This document shows, piece after piece, positions 7,823-15,512 of a stretch of DNA of 17,414 bases (its first letter is position 1; every line of letters begins with the position of its first letter). Below the pieces are notes generated by a model. It ran no database searches. It was not told the DNA's origin and saw only the letters and a program-made list of their open reading frames with translations. The stretch comes from an uncultured Ruminococcus sp. Its GTDB lineage: Bacteria > Bacillota > Clostridia > Oscillospirales > CAG-272. Made by a program: the position numbers and the translations under genes. The DNA is taken from positions 1-17,414 of the forward strand of contig CADCPG010000094.1 in the NCBI GenBank assembly GCA_902803255.1, given 5' to 3'.

Positions 7823-7830
7823 TTGTCTGT

Positions 7831-7837
7831 CCTCCTT
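7831..7837 (-). promoter_or_regulatory. Strong ribosome binding site for the lipoprotein 1 GTG start
   Basis: AAGGAGG on the minus strand lies eight bases before the GTG at 7822. It decides the start, because the next in-frame candidate (7924) falls inside the -35 box of the promoter. Confidence 0.85.
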
Positions 7838-7895
7838 GACAGGTCGGATCCGGGCTCCGCGCGGGTCGCCCGCACGGACACAGATATTCACCTTA

Positions 7896-7924
7896 ATTAT
7901 ATCACGCAGGGGCGGTTTGTGCAA
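7896..7924 (-). promoter_or_regulatory. Sigma-A-type promoter for the lipoprotein 1 / DUF5685 / J / protease run
   Basis: On the minus strand, TTGCAC (7924-7919) and the perfect TATAAT (7901-7896) are separated by exactly 17 bases. Transcription would start near 7889 and leave a leader of about 67 bases before the GTG. The leader contains a small GCGGG/CCCGC hairpin at 7861-7873. Confidence 0.85.
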
Positions 7925-7966
7925 GATTATTCTAATAATTATTTCTGCATCACACCGTTATAAATC

Positions 7967-7995
7967 TTGACGTTTCCTATAAAATATGATATTAT
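7967..7995 (+). promoter_or_regulatory. Divergent sigma-A-type promoter for the SGNH / dus / MFS unit
   Basis: TTGACG (7967-7972) and TATTAT (7990-7995) are 17 bases apart in an AT-rich island within otherwise GC-rich DNA. The start point would be near 8002, giving a leader of about 49 bases before the ATG at 8051. The leader has a five-base-pair hairpin (8014-8018 with 8024-8028). The 228-base gap 7823-8050 holds this promoter and the opposite one and no gene. Confidence 0.82.
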
Positions 7996-8050
7996 ATTCA
8001 CATGGATATTCCAGCGCCCCTGCGGCGCGGGACACGGAAAGTGAACAGAC

Positions 8051-8716
8051 ATGGACGCGTGTAAAAGAAAGATAAGGATACTGTTCATAGGGAACAGTCT
8101 GACCTACGTGAACGACCTCCCCGAAGTCGTCCGCCGGCTCTTCGAGGGGGTCGGCATCGAAGCCGACTGCTTCATGCTGGCCGTCGGCGGGAAATGCATG
8201 GATTATCACGCACGTCAGGCCGAGACCGCATACAATATCAGATACGGTCACTACGACTATATCGTCCTTCAGGGCAAGGCGACGGGATTTGACCCCGACT
8301 CGTTCTATGAGAACGGAAAGATCATCTTCGACAAGTTCATAAGCGGCACCGGCGCGAAGCCGGTCATGTACGTTGCGTGGAGCCTTCGAGGCGAGGCCGA
8401 AAAGCAGCCGTCGATGACAGCCGCGTACACAAAGCTCGCCGGATACACCGGAGGGCTCGTCGCACCCGCGGGAGAGGCCTGGCAGAAGGCGCTGCGCCTG
8501 CGTCCGGCTCCGGAGATATACAAGGAGGACGGCAACCACCCGACGCGCGCCGGCACCTACCTTTGCTCTCTCTGCATCTTCTACGCGATAACCGGCAGAA
8601 AAAAATCGATGGCTCTCGGGGAGCGGGGATATTTCTCCGACTACGGTCTCGACAGACACGCGGCCGTCGCCTTCAACCGGATCGCCTGCGAAAAGACGAG
8701 AGAGTTCAACAGCTGA
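8051..8716 (+). CDS. SGNH/GDSL-type hydrolase, probably cytoplasmic
   Basis: The 221-residue product is an SGNH-fold hydrolase, likely an esterase or deacetylase. Block I is ILFIGNSLTYVNDLP with nucleophile Ser16. A central block YDYIVLQGKATG follows. The catalytic pair is in EDGNHPTRAGTYL, with D160 and H163. It has the length of a single SGNH domain, with no signal peptide or anchor, so it probably acts inside the cell. A weak GGAAAG precedes the ATG by nine bases. It is the first gene after the promoter at 7967-7995, and dusB starts ten bases after its stop. The substrate is unknown. GNSLTYVND-type members are often linked to carbohydrate ester removal in Bacteroidetes and Firmicutes, but that remains inference here. 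Confidence 0.85.
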   Translation: MDACKRKIRILFIGNSLTYVNDLPEVVRRLFEGVGIEADCFMLAVGGKCMDYHARQAETAYNIRYGHYDYIVLQGKATGFDPDSFYENGKIIFDKFISGTGAKPVMYVAWSLRGEAEKQPSMTAAYTKLAGYTGGLVAPAGEAWQKALRLRPAPEIYKEDGNHPTRAGTYLCSLCIFYAITGRKKSMALGERGYFSDYGLDRHAAVAFNRIACEKTREFNS

Positions 8717-8726
8717 TCCCGCTCCG

Positions 8727-9815
8727 ATGTCAGACAAAGCCATCCCCCGTTCAGTCCCGCTTCCCGCCGGCATCCGCCTGACGCTCGCGCCGATGGCGGG
8801 GGTGACCGACAGCCCGATGCGGACCGTCTGCGGGGCCTGCGGAGCGGGATACGCCGTCACCGAGATGATCTCGGCCAAGGCGCTGGTATACGAACAGCGC
8901 TCGCACGCCGGCGCCCCCGCGAAGACCGCAACTCTTGCCTATATCGACCCTGACGAGAAGATACCGGTCGCGGTCCAGATATTCGGCTCGGAGCCGGATT
9001 TCATGGCAGACGCTGCGGAGCTCATATCGAATTCGTCCTACCGGGGATTTTCGGGAGCGGCTCCCGCGGCAGTTGACATCAATATGGGCTGCCCTGTAAA
9101 AAAGGTCGTTTCGAACGGCGAGGGCAGTGCGCTGATGAAGGATCCCGAGAAGATCTATTCCATAGTCAGCGCGGTGTGCGGGAGGTCTTCTCTTCCCGTC
9201 ACGGTCAAGATGCGCTCGGGGTGGAACGGAGAACACGTAAACGCCCCCGAATGCGCCGTCGCGGCAGAGGCCGCGGGCGCCGCCGCGGTATGCGTCCACG
9301 CCCGGACGAGGGAACAGTTCTACCGTCCCGGAGCCGACATATCGGTCATAGGCGAGACGAAAGCGGCAGTTAAGATACCCGTCATCGGAAACGGAGACAT
9401 CGATTCGCCGGAAGCGGCGGAATATATGCTGCGGCAGACCGGCTGTGACGGCATCGCAATAGCCAGGGCAGCCATAGGCGACCCCTGGATCTTTTCGTCG
9501 GTCCGCGCGATGACGGAAGGAAGACCGCTTCCCCCGCCTCCGGCGCCCCGCGATATTCTCGACACCGCGCTGCTCCAGCTCCGACTGTCAGTGAAGCTCA
9601 AGGGAGAGCGACGCGGAGTCGCCGAAGTCAAATTCTCACTCTCGCACTATCTGAAAGGGCTGCCCGGCAGTGCGGCCGCCCGGCGCGACATAATGTCCGC
9701 CACTTCAGAAGATGCGACTGCGGACGTCCTGCGCGGTTTTTTCGGGCAGTTTGCCGGCGGTGATACGGCGGTCCGCCGGATCACCCCATACGGTCTATCG
9801 GAGACAGAAAAATGA
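8727..9815 (+). CDS. dusB: tRNA-dihydrouridine synthase, DusB type
   Basis: The 362-residue flavoenzyme reduces a uridine in tRNA to dihydrouridine using NADPH and FMN. It shows the family blocks in order: LTLAPMAGVTDSPMR (18-32), PVAVQIFGSEP (80-90), DINMGCPVKKV (117-127) with catalytic Cys122, LPVTVKMRSGW, AVCVHARTREQFY, PVIGNGDIDSPE and CDGIAIARAAIGDPWIF. The residues SNSSYRGFSGAAPA before the DINMGCP block look like a small insertion compared with usual DusB. No good ribosome binding site is seen; the start is ten bases after the upstream stop, so translation is probably coupled. The stop overlaps the next start by four bases. The Dus family is certain; the DusB subtype is likely from the motif pattern. 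Confidence 0.93.
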   Translation: MSDKAIPRSVPLPAGIRLTLAPMAGVTDSPMRTVCGACGAGYAVTEMISAKALVYEQRSHAGAPAKTATLAYIDPDEKIPVAVQIFGSEPDFMADAAELISNSSYRGFSGAAPAAVDINMGCPVKKVVSNGEGSALMKDPEKIYSIVSAVCGRSSLPVTVKMRSGWNGEHVNAPECAVAAEAAGAAAVCVHARTREQFYRPGADISVIGETKAAVKIPVIGNGDIDSPEAAEYMLRQTGCDGIAIARAAIGDPWIFSSVRAMTEGRPLPPPPAPRDILDTALLQLRLSVKLKGERRGVAEVKFSLSHYLKGLPGSAAARRDIMSATSEDATADVLRGFFGQFAGGDTAVRRITPYGLSETEK

Positions 9816-10894
9816 GTTCAGACATCCTTTACTATATGCTCGGCAGTCTCGCGGCGTCGTTCTCATGCGGATACGCCGCTTCTTCCGCGATCGCGGGAGG
9901 AAATGTGGCCGAAGGCGGCGAAGCGAGATTCACAGTCTTCTTCTATGTGATCACCCTCGGGACGTGCTTCGCGTTCGGCCTTCTCGCCGACCGCTTTTCG
10001 ATGTCGGGGCGCCTCCCCTCATCCGCCGGCCTCCTGCTCGCGGCTCTCGGCCTTCTGTTCGTCGAACGGCAGCCAGTTGCTGCCGAGATACTCACGGCCG
10101 CCGGATGCGCGGCATTCGCCGCGGGAGGCGCCGCTGACGCGGCGTCGTCGGGCGACTCGACGAGGTTCGGCATGTTCGCCTCCCCGCTCGTTCCGGGCGC
10201 CGCGGCAGGCATCAGGGCCGCACAGAGCACCGTCGTCCCGGTCCTCTACCCCGTCATAATCCTTGTCTTCTCGGCGGTATGCGTCTTCGCCTTCTGCTCG
10301 AAGGAGCGCCGTCTCCCGCCGCAGACGACTGAGAGCGGCGGTGAAAAAAAACCGGTACTCGCGTCGCCGGTCCCGGCGGTGCCAGCGGTATTCGCGGCGG
10401 CGATGCTTGCGTCGTTCGCGCTCTTCTCCGCGAGAGGCGCAAGGCTCGGGGAGACCGAAGGGTATCCGTCGCTGATATACGCGGCTGCCGCCGCGGCGGG
10501 CTGCCTCATCGGAGGGGCCGTCGCCGACACATTCGGCCGGAGGGCGGTCGCGTCGACCGCCGTCCTGCTCGGAGCCGGGACGCTCGCACTCTCGGGAAGG
10601 TTCGGCATCATGCTCGCGGCGTCTGTCTTCTTCATCTCCTTCGCCTTTCCGCCGGTCGCCGGCGGTCTCGCCTCTGTCTACGCAAAGCATGAGAGCTTCG
10701 CGTTCGGCACCGTGATGCTGGGAATACTCGCCGGGAGGGTGATCTTTGCGCTCGCCGGATCGCCGTCAGGCGCCGGCATGACCTATGTCCGCGCGGCACT
10801 CGTCCTTCCGGCTGCCGCGGCCGCCTTTCTCATACTCCCGGGAAAGAACTGGAAGAATAAAAAGAACTCTGCCGCCTCCGGTGCGGATAAATGA
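9812..10894 (+). CDS. MFS-like integral membrane transporter
   Basis: The 360-residue product is hydrophobic throughout, with about 10 or 11 membrane segments. Two copies of the major facilitator loop motif are seen: GLLADRFSM (56-64) in the first half and GGAVADTFGRR (234-244) in the second, which shows the internal duplication. A polar central loop lies at about 162-185 (CSKERRLPPQTTESGGEKK). At 360 residues it is shorter than the usual 400 or so. The ATG overlaps the dus stop (ATGA), with GGAGA about eight bases upstream. The substrate cannot be told, and the link with dus may be only operon convenience. A degenerate or atypical MFS protein is possible. Confidence 0.75.
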   Translation: MSSDILYYMLGSLAASFSCGYAASSAIAGGNVAEGGEARFTVFFYVITLGTCFAFGLLADRFSMSGRLPSSAGLLLAALGLLFVERQPVAAEILTAAGCAAFAAGGAADAASSGDSTRFGMFASPLVPGAAAGIRAAQSTVVPVLYPVIILVFSAVCVFAFCSKERRLPPQTTESGGEKKPVLASPVPAVPAVFAAAMLASFALFSARGARLGETEGYPSLIYAAAAAAGCLIGGAVADTFGRRAVASTAVLLGAGTLALSGRFGIMLAASVFFISFAFPPVAGGLASVYAKHESFAFGTVMLGILAGRVIFALAGSPSGAGMTYVRAALVLPAAAAAFLILPGKNWKNKKNSAASGADK

Positions 10895-10912
10895 ACCGAA
10901 CAGAATAACAAT

Positions 10913-10929
10913 TCCGCGCGACACGCGGA
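10913..10929 (+). other. Weak hairpin between the MFS and EEP genes
   Basis: TCCGCG (10913-10918) pairs with CGCGGA (10924-10929) around a five-base loop in the 64-base gap. It has no U-tract after it, and no convincing promoter is seen either. Read-through into the EEP gene is therefore likely. Confidence 0.25.
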
Positions 10930-10958
10930 TAATCTAATAGTAAGGCAGGTCCGAAAAA

Positions 10959-11741
10959 ATGTCAAAGGAACTGAGTGTTATGACCTTCAACCTTCGCACG
11001 GAGGCAGACGTCGACGGGATCAACCACTTCAATAACCGCAAAGGACGCGTCCTTGAGACGATAAGCGGGTACGCGCCCTCGCTGATAGGTTTCCAGGAGG
11101 CCACCGACAGCATGCGCTCCTGGCTGAACGACGAGCTCCCGAAGCTGGGATACGCCGTGCAGGGCTGCGGCCGCATGTCCGACTACAGAGGGGAATCCAC
11201 CGTCCTCGCTTATCCGAGGCGTGATTTCGAGCTCATCTCGCTCGAGAACAAATGGCTCTCGCCGACCCCGCGCGTGCCCGGCTCGCGCTTCGCGGAAGAC
11301 CAGAGCGGCTGTCCCCGCATTTTCACCGCAGCCGAACTCAAGCCACGTCAGGGCGACCGTTTCATCTTCCTCAACACCCACCTCGACCACAAGGGAAAAC
11401 TCGCGAGGCTCATCGGAGCCGAACAGATCATGCAGTATCTCTCTGAGCGCGGCCTGCACTTCGTCATCACCGGCGACATGAACGCGCGTCCCGACGCCCC
11501 CGAGATCGCCGCATTCACATCATCCGAGCCCTGCGGACGCCCCGTCATCGACGCCACTGCGTCGCTCGGAGGCACCTTCCACGCCTTCGGAAAACTTACC
11601 CCAGAGCAGATGTCCAAGATCGACTACATCTTCACCGACATGGCGTGCGACGCCTCAAAGTCGTTCGTCGTTCCCGACGAGCCGGTCGACGGCATCTACA
11701 TATCCGACCACAGACCCGTCGTCTCTTATATCGAGATCTGA
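10959..11741 (+). CDS. Endonuclease/exonuclease/phosphatase (EEP) family hydrolase
   Basis: The 260-residue product is a metal-dependent phosphodiesterase of the EEP fold, which includes exonuclease III, sphingomyelinase-like enzymes and inositol phosphatases. The motifs are in order: MTFNLRTEADVDG (metal-side N11), IGFQEATDS (E47), LNTHLDHKG (N139, H141), ITGDMNARPD (D173, N175), SKIDYIFTD and ISDHRPVVSYIEI (catalytic H251). There is no signal peptide, so it should be cytosolic. It is closer to the general hydrolase subgroup than to DNA-repair enzymes, judged by its length and lack of DNA-binding insertions. The substrate is unknown. It ends just before a canonical terminator and lies in the same direction as the SGNH-dus-MFS genes. 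Confidence 0.88.
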   Translation: MSKELSVMTFNLRTEADVDGINHFNNRKGRVLETISGYAPSLIGFQEATDSMRSWLNDELPKLGYAVQGCGRMSDYRGESTVLAYPRRDFELISLENKWLSPTPRVPGSRFAEDQSGCPRIFTAAELKPRQGDRFIFLNTHLDHKGKLARLIGAEQIMQYLSERGLHFVITGDMNARPDAPEIAAFTSSEPCGRPVIDATASLGGTFHAFGKLTPEQMSKIDYIFTDMACDASKSFVVPDEPVDGIYISDHRPVVSYIEI

Positions 11742-11757
11742 TATCATTTAAAAATGA

Positions 11758-11786
11758 GCCTCCGCCGGTTCGGCGGAGGCTTTTTT
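11758..11786. terminator. Rho-independent terminator, usable from both sides
   Basis: GCCTCCGCCG (11758-11767) pairs with CGGCGGAGGC (11771-11780) and is followed by six T. An A-run at about 11750-11754 supplies a U-tract on the opposite strand. The hairpin sits between the convergent EEP and aldolase genes and should end both. Confidence 0.93.
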
Positions 11787-11806
11787 ATTCCGGTGGCAGC
11801 CGGTCG

Positions 11807-12775
11807 TCAGTCGAGCGATCCGGAAGAGCCGAGGACGTTGACGATCTTGTGTCTTACCATCTCTTTGACGGCTGTCCTGCCGGCGCCGAGGTATTCTCTC
11901 GGGTCGAACGCCGACGGATGGTCGTAAAGATATCTGCGGATCGCCGCTGTCATGGCGACGCGGATATCCGAGTCGATGTTTATCTTGCAGACCGCCATCG
12001 CCGCGGCCTTCCTGAGCTGGTCCTCGGGGATGCCGACGGCGTCGGGCATCTTCCCGCCGAGGCTGTTGATCTCCTTGACGAACTGCTGGGGGACCGACGA
12101 CGCGCCGTGGAGCACGATCGGGAATCCGGGCAGTCTCTTCTCGACTTCCTCAAGTATATCGAAGCGGAGCGGAGGCGGAACGAGCACGCCGTCGGCGTTC
12201 CTCGTGCACTGCTCGGGAGTGAACTTGTACGCTCCGTGCGAAGTCCCGATAGCGATGGCAAGCGAGTCGACGCCCGTGCGGGTGACGAACTCCTCGACCT
12301 CTTCGGGTCTGGTGTACGAGGAATCCTCGGCCGAGACCTTTACGTCGTCCTCGATGCCGGCAAGCTTGCCGAGCTCGCCCTCGACCGTCACGCCGCGGGC
12401 GTGAGCATATTCGACGACCGATCTCGTGAGGGCGATGTTGTCCTCGAAGCTCCATTTAGAGCCGTCGATCATGACCGACGAGAATCCGCCGTCGATGCAG
12501 GACTTGCAGATCTCAAAGTCGGCTCCGTGGTCGAGATGCAGGGCGAGATCTATACCGCTGTCCTTGATGGCGGCTTTTGCGAGAGCCATAAGGTACTCGT
12601 GTTTCGCGTACTTTCTGGCTCCGGCCGACACCTGGAGGATGACGGAGGAGCGCTCCTCCGCGGCGGCTTCGCAGATCGCCTGGATGATCTCCATGTTGTT
12701 GATGTTGAACGCTCCGATGGCGTATTTTCCGGCATACGCCTTTGCGAACATTTCTTTCGTGGTAACAAGTGCCAT
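11807..12775 (-). CDS. fba: Class II fructose-bisphosphate aldolase
   Basis: The 322-residue zinc enzyme would cleave fructose 1,6-bisphosphate to dihydroxyacetone phosphate and glyceraldehyde 3-phosphate. It has the usual blocks: AIGAFNINNMEIIQA, ALHLDHGADFE with catalytic D82 and zinc ligand H83, SVMIDGSKWSFEDNI, VEGELGKLAG (E134), IAIGTSHGAYKF (H180) and PIVLHGASSVP (H223). The motifs fit the short class II FBA subfamily. It is the last gene of the isomerase / lipoprotein 2 / dehydrogenase run, 87 bases after the dehydrogenase. In that setting it may instead cleave another ketose phosphate, such as a tagatose or deoxy-sugar bisphosphate, which the sequence does not exclude. An AAAGG-type site lies about 11 bases before the ATG. 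Confidence 0.92.
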   Translation of the reverse strand: MALVTTKEMFAKAYAGKYAIGAFNINNMEIIQAICEAAAEERSSVILQVSAGARKYAKHEYLMALAKAAIKDSGIDLALHLDHGADFEICKSCIDGGFSSVMIDGSKWSFEDNIALTRSVVEYAHARGVTVEGELGKLAGIEDDVKVSAEDSSYTRPEEVEEFVTRTGVDSLAIAIGTSHGAYKFTPEQCTRNADGVLVPPPLRFDILEEVEKRLPGFPIVLHGASSVPQQFVKEINSLGGKMPDAVGIPEDQLRKAAAMAVCKINIDSDIRVAMTAAIRRYLYDHPSAFDPREYLGAGRTAVKEMVRHKIVNVLGSSGSLD

Positions 12776-12815
12776 TGTATTTCAGCCTTTCTGAGATTGA
12801 ATTCTTTTCCAACTG

Positions 12816-12850
12816 TCCGGCGTCCGGAGATTCTTCCTGCGGGCGCCGGA
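12816..12850 (-). repeat. Inverted repeat between the dehydrogenase and aldolase genes
   Basis: TCCGGCG (12816-12822) is complementary to CGCCGGA (12844-12850) across a 21-base loop, which itself contains TCCGGA. It lies in the 87-base gap with no U-tract. It may be an mRNA stability element that lets aldolase expression differ from the upstream genes. Confidence 0.35.
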
Positions 12851-12862
12851 ATCATGCCCCGA

Positions 12863-14041
12863 TCAGATCTCGGGGATCTTTATCTCGACTTCCCTGCCGA
12901 GCTCGGCGGATCTCGCGATGCCGTCGAGGATGGCCTGGTTGTATATGATCTGGCTCGACGGTACGGGAGCGGGGGTGCCGTTCTTTACGGCGTCGAGGAA
13001 TGACCGGATCTTGAGGTCGAAGAGGCCTTCCTTCATCTTGATGATCGGGATCTCGGTCTCGACCTGACTGCCGGCGACCTCGTGGTAGATCTTCATGGGT
13101 CCGCCGACCGAGCCGTTCCAGCACTCGGTAGAAGGAATGCGGAGACCGCCCTTGGTTCCGAGGATGATGGTGTCCCCGGGGGTGTCCATGTTCATCGCCC
13201 AGGAGATCCTGAAGTCGAGGATTATGTCGCCCTCAAGTCTGATGAAGGCGGCGGCGAAATCGTCCACTCCGAATTTCGAGGCGTATTCGGCGCGTTTGTC
13301 GGCTCTGTATCCGCAGTAGTTCGGATCGGTTCCGAAGTAGGCGGACTTGTAGCCCGAAACGGTCAGCGGCTTCGGATAACCGATGGCATTGAGGACCATG
13401 TCGAGGGAGTAGCATCCGATATCGGCGAGAGCTCCGAGTCCGGCGGTCTTGTCCTCGATGAAGGTGGTGCCGAACGGCGTCGGGATGCCGCGGCGGCGTC
13501 CGCCGCCGGTCTGGATATAGTAGATCTTGCCGAGCTCGCCCGAACGGACGATCTTGCCGATCATCTTCATGTTGGCGTCAAGCCTGGGCTGGAAGCCGAT
13601 CGAAAGGACCTTTCCGCTCTTCTTCTCCGCCCTCATGACCTCGACGGCCTCGTCGAGCGTCACGGTGAAGGGCTTCTCGAGCAGTACGTTGAGTCCGGCG
13701 TTGAGAGCGTGGATGGCGACGGGAGCGTGCTGTCTGTTGTAGGTGCAGACGGATACGGCGTCGAGTTCAAGCGACTTGTCGGCGATGAGTTCCTCGTCGT
13801 TGGCGTAATCAGTCTTTACGCCTTCCACGCCGTGCTTCTCGAAGAATTTCGCGGCCTTTCCGGGGATCAGATCGGCGCCGGCGACGATCTCGACGTCGGG
13901 CTGCGCAAGATATGACCTGATGTGGGAGTCGGCGATCCATCCGCATCCGATTATGGCGACGCGGAGCTTGCGGCCGGAGTCGACTTTCTTCTCGACCTCG
14001 GCGGTGAAGGTGTTGAGGCCTTCCATTGATTTGTCAGCCAT
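12863..14041 (-). CDS. Gfo/Idh/MocA family NAD(P)-dependent dehydrogenase
   Basis: The 392-residue enzyme oxidises a sugar, cyclitol or related alcohol. The Rossmann motif is LRVAIIGCGWIADSHI (GCGWIA at 32-37). The conserved LLEKPFTVTLDEA (EKP at 122-124) and the substrate-side GALADIGCYSLDMVLNAIG follow, as in inositol dehydrogenase and glucose-fructose oxidoreductase relatives. A short polar N-terminal extension of about 24 residues precedes the fold and is not a signal peptide. A strong AAAGGAGA site lies before the ATG, within the 25-base gap after lipoprotein 2. The TIM-barrel isomerase two genes upstream and the aldolase downstream suggest a catabolic route. The substrate cannot be assigned. 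Confidence 0.9.
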   Translation of the reverse strand: MADKSMEGLNTFTAEVEKKVDSGRKLRVAIIGCGWIADSHIRSYLAQPDVEIVAGADLIPGKAAKFFEKHGVEGVKTDYANDEELIADKSLELDAVSVCTYNRQHAPVAIHALNAGLNVLLEKPFTVTLDEAVEVMRAEKKSGKVLSIGFQPRLDANMKMIGKIVRSGELGKIYYIQTGGGRRRGIPTPFGTTFIEDKTAGLGALADIGCYSLDMVLNAIGYPKPLTVSGYKSAYFGTDPNYCGYRADKRAEYASKFGVDDFAAAFIRLEGDIILDFRISWAMNMDTPGDTIILGTKGGLRIPSTECWNGSVGGPMKIYHEVAGSQVETEIPIIKMKEGLFDLKIRSFLDAVKNGTPAPVPSSQIIYNQAILDGIARSAELGREVEIKIPEI

Positions 14042-14066
14042 GGTTTTTCTCCTTTGATTATATTGA

Positions 14067-15512
14067 TTATTGATATTCCGAATAAAGAGCCCGGACTTTG
14101 TAATAGTGGCCGTCGGGAGAACTGACCGCGGAAGACAGCAGCTGTCCGGACCTCGCGAACACGAATCCCACGGTCATGCCTGTCCAGCTTTTGAATTTCC
14201 CGTCGGGAACGGTATAGACGATGCTTCCGTCCCTAAAGATCCCGGCACCTTTGACATCTTCGCGGCAGAGGTATTCGCTGCCCGGGAATTCGGTCATGAA
14301 CACCTTTTCCGACTTGGAATAGAGGTAAACCGCAGAACCGGTGGTGACGATGAGCTTGTCGGGATCGGAATATGACGGCTGCAGGTCGTGAGCCCAGTCC
14401 GAAGGTATCTCCGCCCGAAGGTCTTCCCTCTCCACAGCGGTCACCTTCTGTCCCGACACTCCGATCTCATACGCCGTGAGCACGTTTCTTCCCTGCGCCC
14501 AGAGCACCGACAGCGACGGGTCCCACAACAGTCCGTGGGCATCTTCGAACGGCAGCTTCGCCGATACCGACGTCCCGGGCATGAGGAAGAACCTGATCTC
14601 CGAACCGGCGCTCGACGCGACGGCTGTGACATATACGTCTCCGCCGGCGGGTATGAGTTCGGCTGCGTGCGGATTGTTCGCTGCCTGCGACGTCTCCCAG
14701 ACCGTCTTTCCGGTCTCAAGATCGACCGCCGAAGCATATGTCGAGCCGTAGGCGGCAAATACCGTATCCCTGCCGAGGTAGCTCCTCAGCCTCGTGTCGG
14801 CTATGTTGTATGCGGAATAGAAGTGCGACCAGACGCAGCTGCCTGACGCCAGATCCCCCTTCGACAGATCGAAGATCTCGACCCTGGAATTGCCCTGATC
14901 GGTCACCGCTATGCGGTAACCCGGGGCAGTCCTTCCCGAGATATCTTCTCCGGGAATCACGAGAGATCCGTTTCCGCCGGCCTTCGCGGCGTTCATGAAC
15001 GCGTCGCACCCCGCGGCGAGCGCAAAGTCGCTGCCTCCGCAGATCGCGATCTTGTTCTCCGAAAAGACGACGCGGTATTCGTCGGTGCCGATCCCGGAGG
15101 AAGCCTCCTCCGACTCCGGGCGGTTCGTCGGTCCGACTAGTATCTCCTTCTTTTCGGCTATCGCGTCCTTTTCGGACTCGGGATCTCTGGAAAAGTCGGA
15201 GACCGCCGAGACGCTGCCGCCCGCCTCGCGCAGGAAGAGCGTGATCTCGCGGACAAGCTTCGTTATCCCCTCTCCGGCGGATTCGGCCCTCACGACGGTA
15301 TATTCGGCGTTCCCTTCGGATATCAGCGTCACAGTCCGCGCCCCGTCTCCCGGAACTGATTGTCCGGGGTATGACGAACTTCCGGCACCGGTCCCGCTCC
15401 GCACTCCGGAGCAGCCCTGGAGCGCGGTCATAGCCGCGAGGAGCATCGATATCGCCGCTGCGCGGCGGAGTCCCTTCCCGCCCCCGGACGGCGGCGGTGA
15501 AAAAGGCCTCAT
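14067..15512 (-). CDS. Lipoprotein 2: TNR-type module plus beta-propeller-like domain (DUF6528-like)
   Basis: The 481-residue product has a signal peptide ending in the lipobox ALQGC (Cys34), so it is a surface lipoprotein. Residues about 60-190 carry the same module as lipoprotein 1, with KKEILVGPTNRPESEE (121-136) and EYRVVFSENKIAICGGSD. After about residue 198 comes a propeller-like region: YRIAVTDQGNSRVEIFDLS, VWSHFYSAYN, DAHGLLWDPSLSVLWAQG and DLQPSYSDPDKLIVTTG. This pattern recalls DUF6528 proteins, a family name from memory. The start ATG overlaps the upstream stop by one base (TAATG) with AGGA before it, so translation is coupled to the isomerase. It probably binds or processes a substrate related to the pathway of its neighbours. 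No transporter subunit is seen beside it. Confidence 0.75.
   Translation of the reverse strand: MRPFSPPPSGGGKGLRRAAAISMLLAAMTALQGCSGVRSGTGAGSSSYPGQSVPGDGARTVTLISEGNAEYTVVRAESAGEGITKLVREITLFLREAGGSVSAVSDFSRDPESEKDAIAEKKEILVGPTNRPESEEASSGIGTDEYRVVFSENKIAICGGSDFALAAGCDAFMNAAKAGGNGSLVIPGEDISGRTAPGYRIAVTDQGNSRVEIFDLSKGDLASGSCVWSHFYSAYNIADTRLRSYLGRDTVFAAYGSTYASAVDLETGKTVWETSQAANNPHAAELIPAGGDVYVTAVASSAGSEIRFFLMPGTSVSAKLPFEDAHGLLWDPSLSVLWAQGRNVLTAYEIGVSGQKVTAVEREDLRAEIPSDWAHDLQPSYSDPDKLIVTTGSAVYLYSKSEKVFMTEFPGSEYLCREDVKGAGIFRDGSIVYTVPDGKFKSWTGMTVGFVFARSGQLLSSAVSSPDGHYYKVRALYSEYQ

Noticed and set aside
7823..7924. Longer N-terminus for lipoprotein 1 starting at 7924.
   Set aside because: That start lies in the -35 box of a strong promoter, and the extension would bury the signal peptide. 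AAGGAGG supports the GTG at 7822.
11645..13003. A 452-codon open frame on the plus strand opposite the aldolase and dehydrogenase genes.
   Set aside because: It overlaps two well-identified genes on the other strand and its product is Arg/Asp/Val-rich with no recognisable motif. Such antisense frames are common in GC-rich coding DNA.
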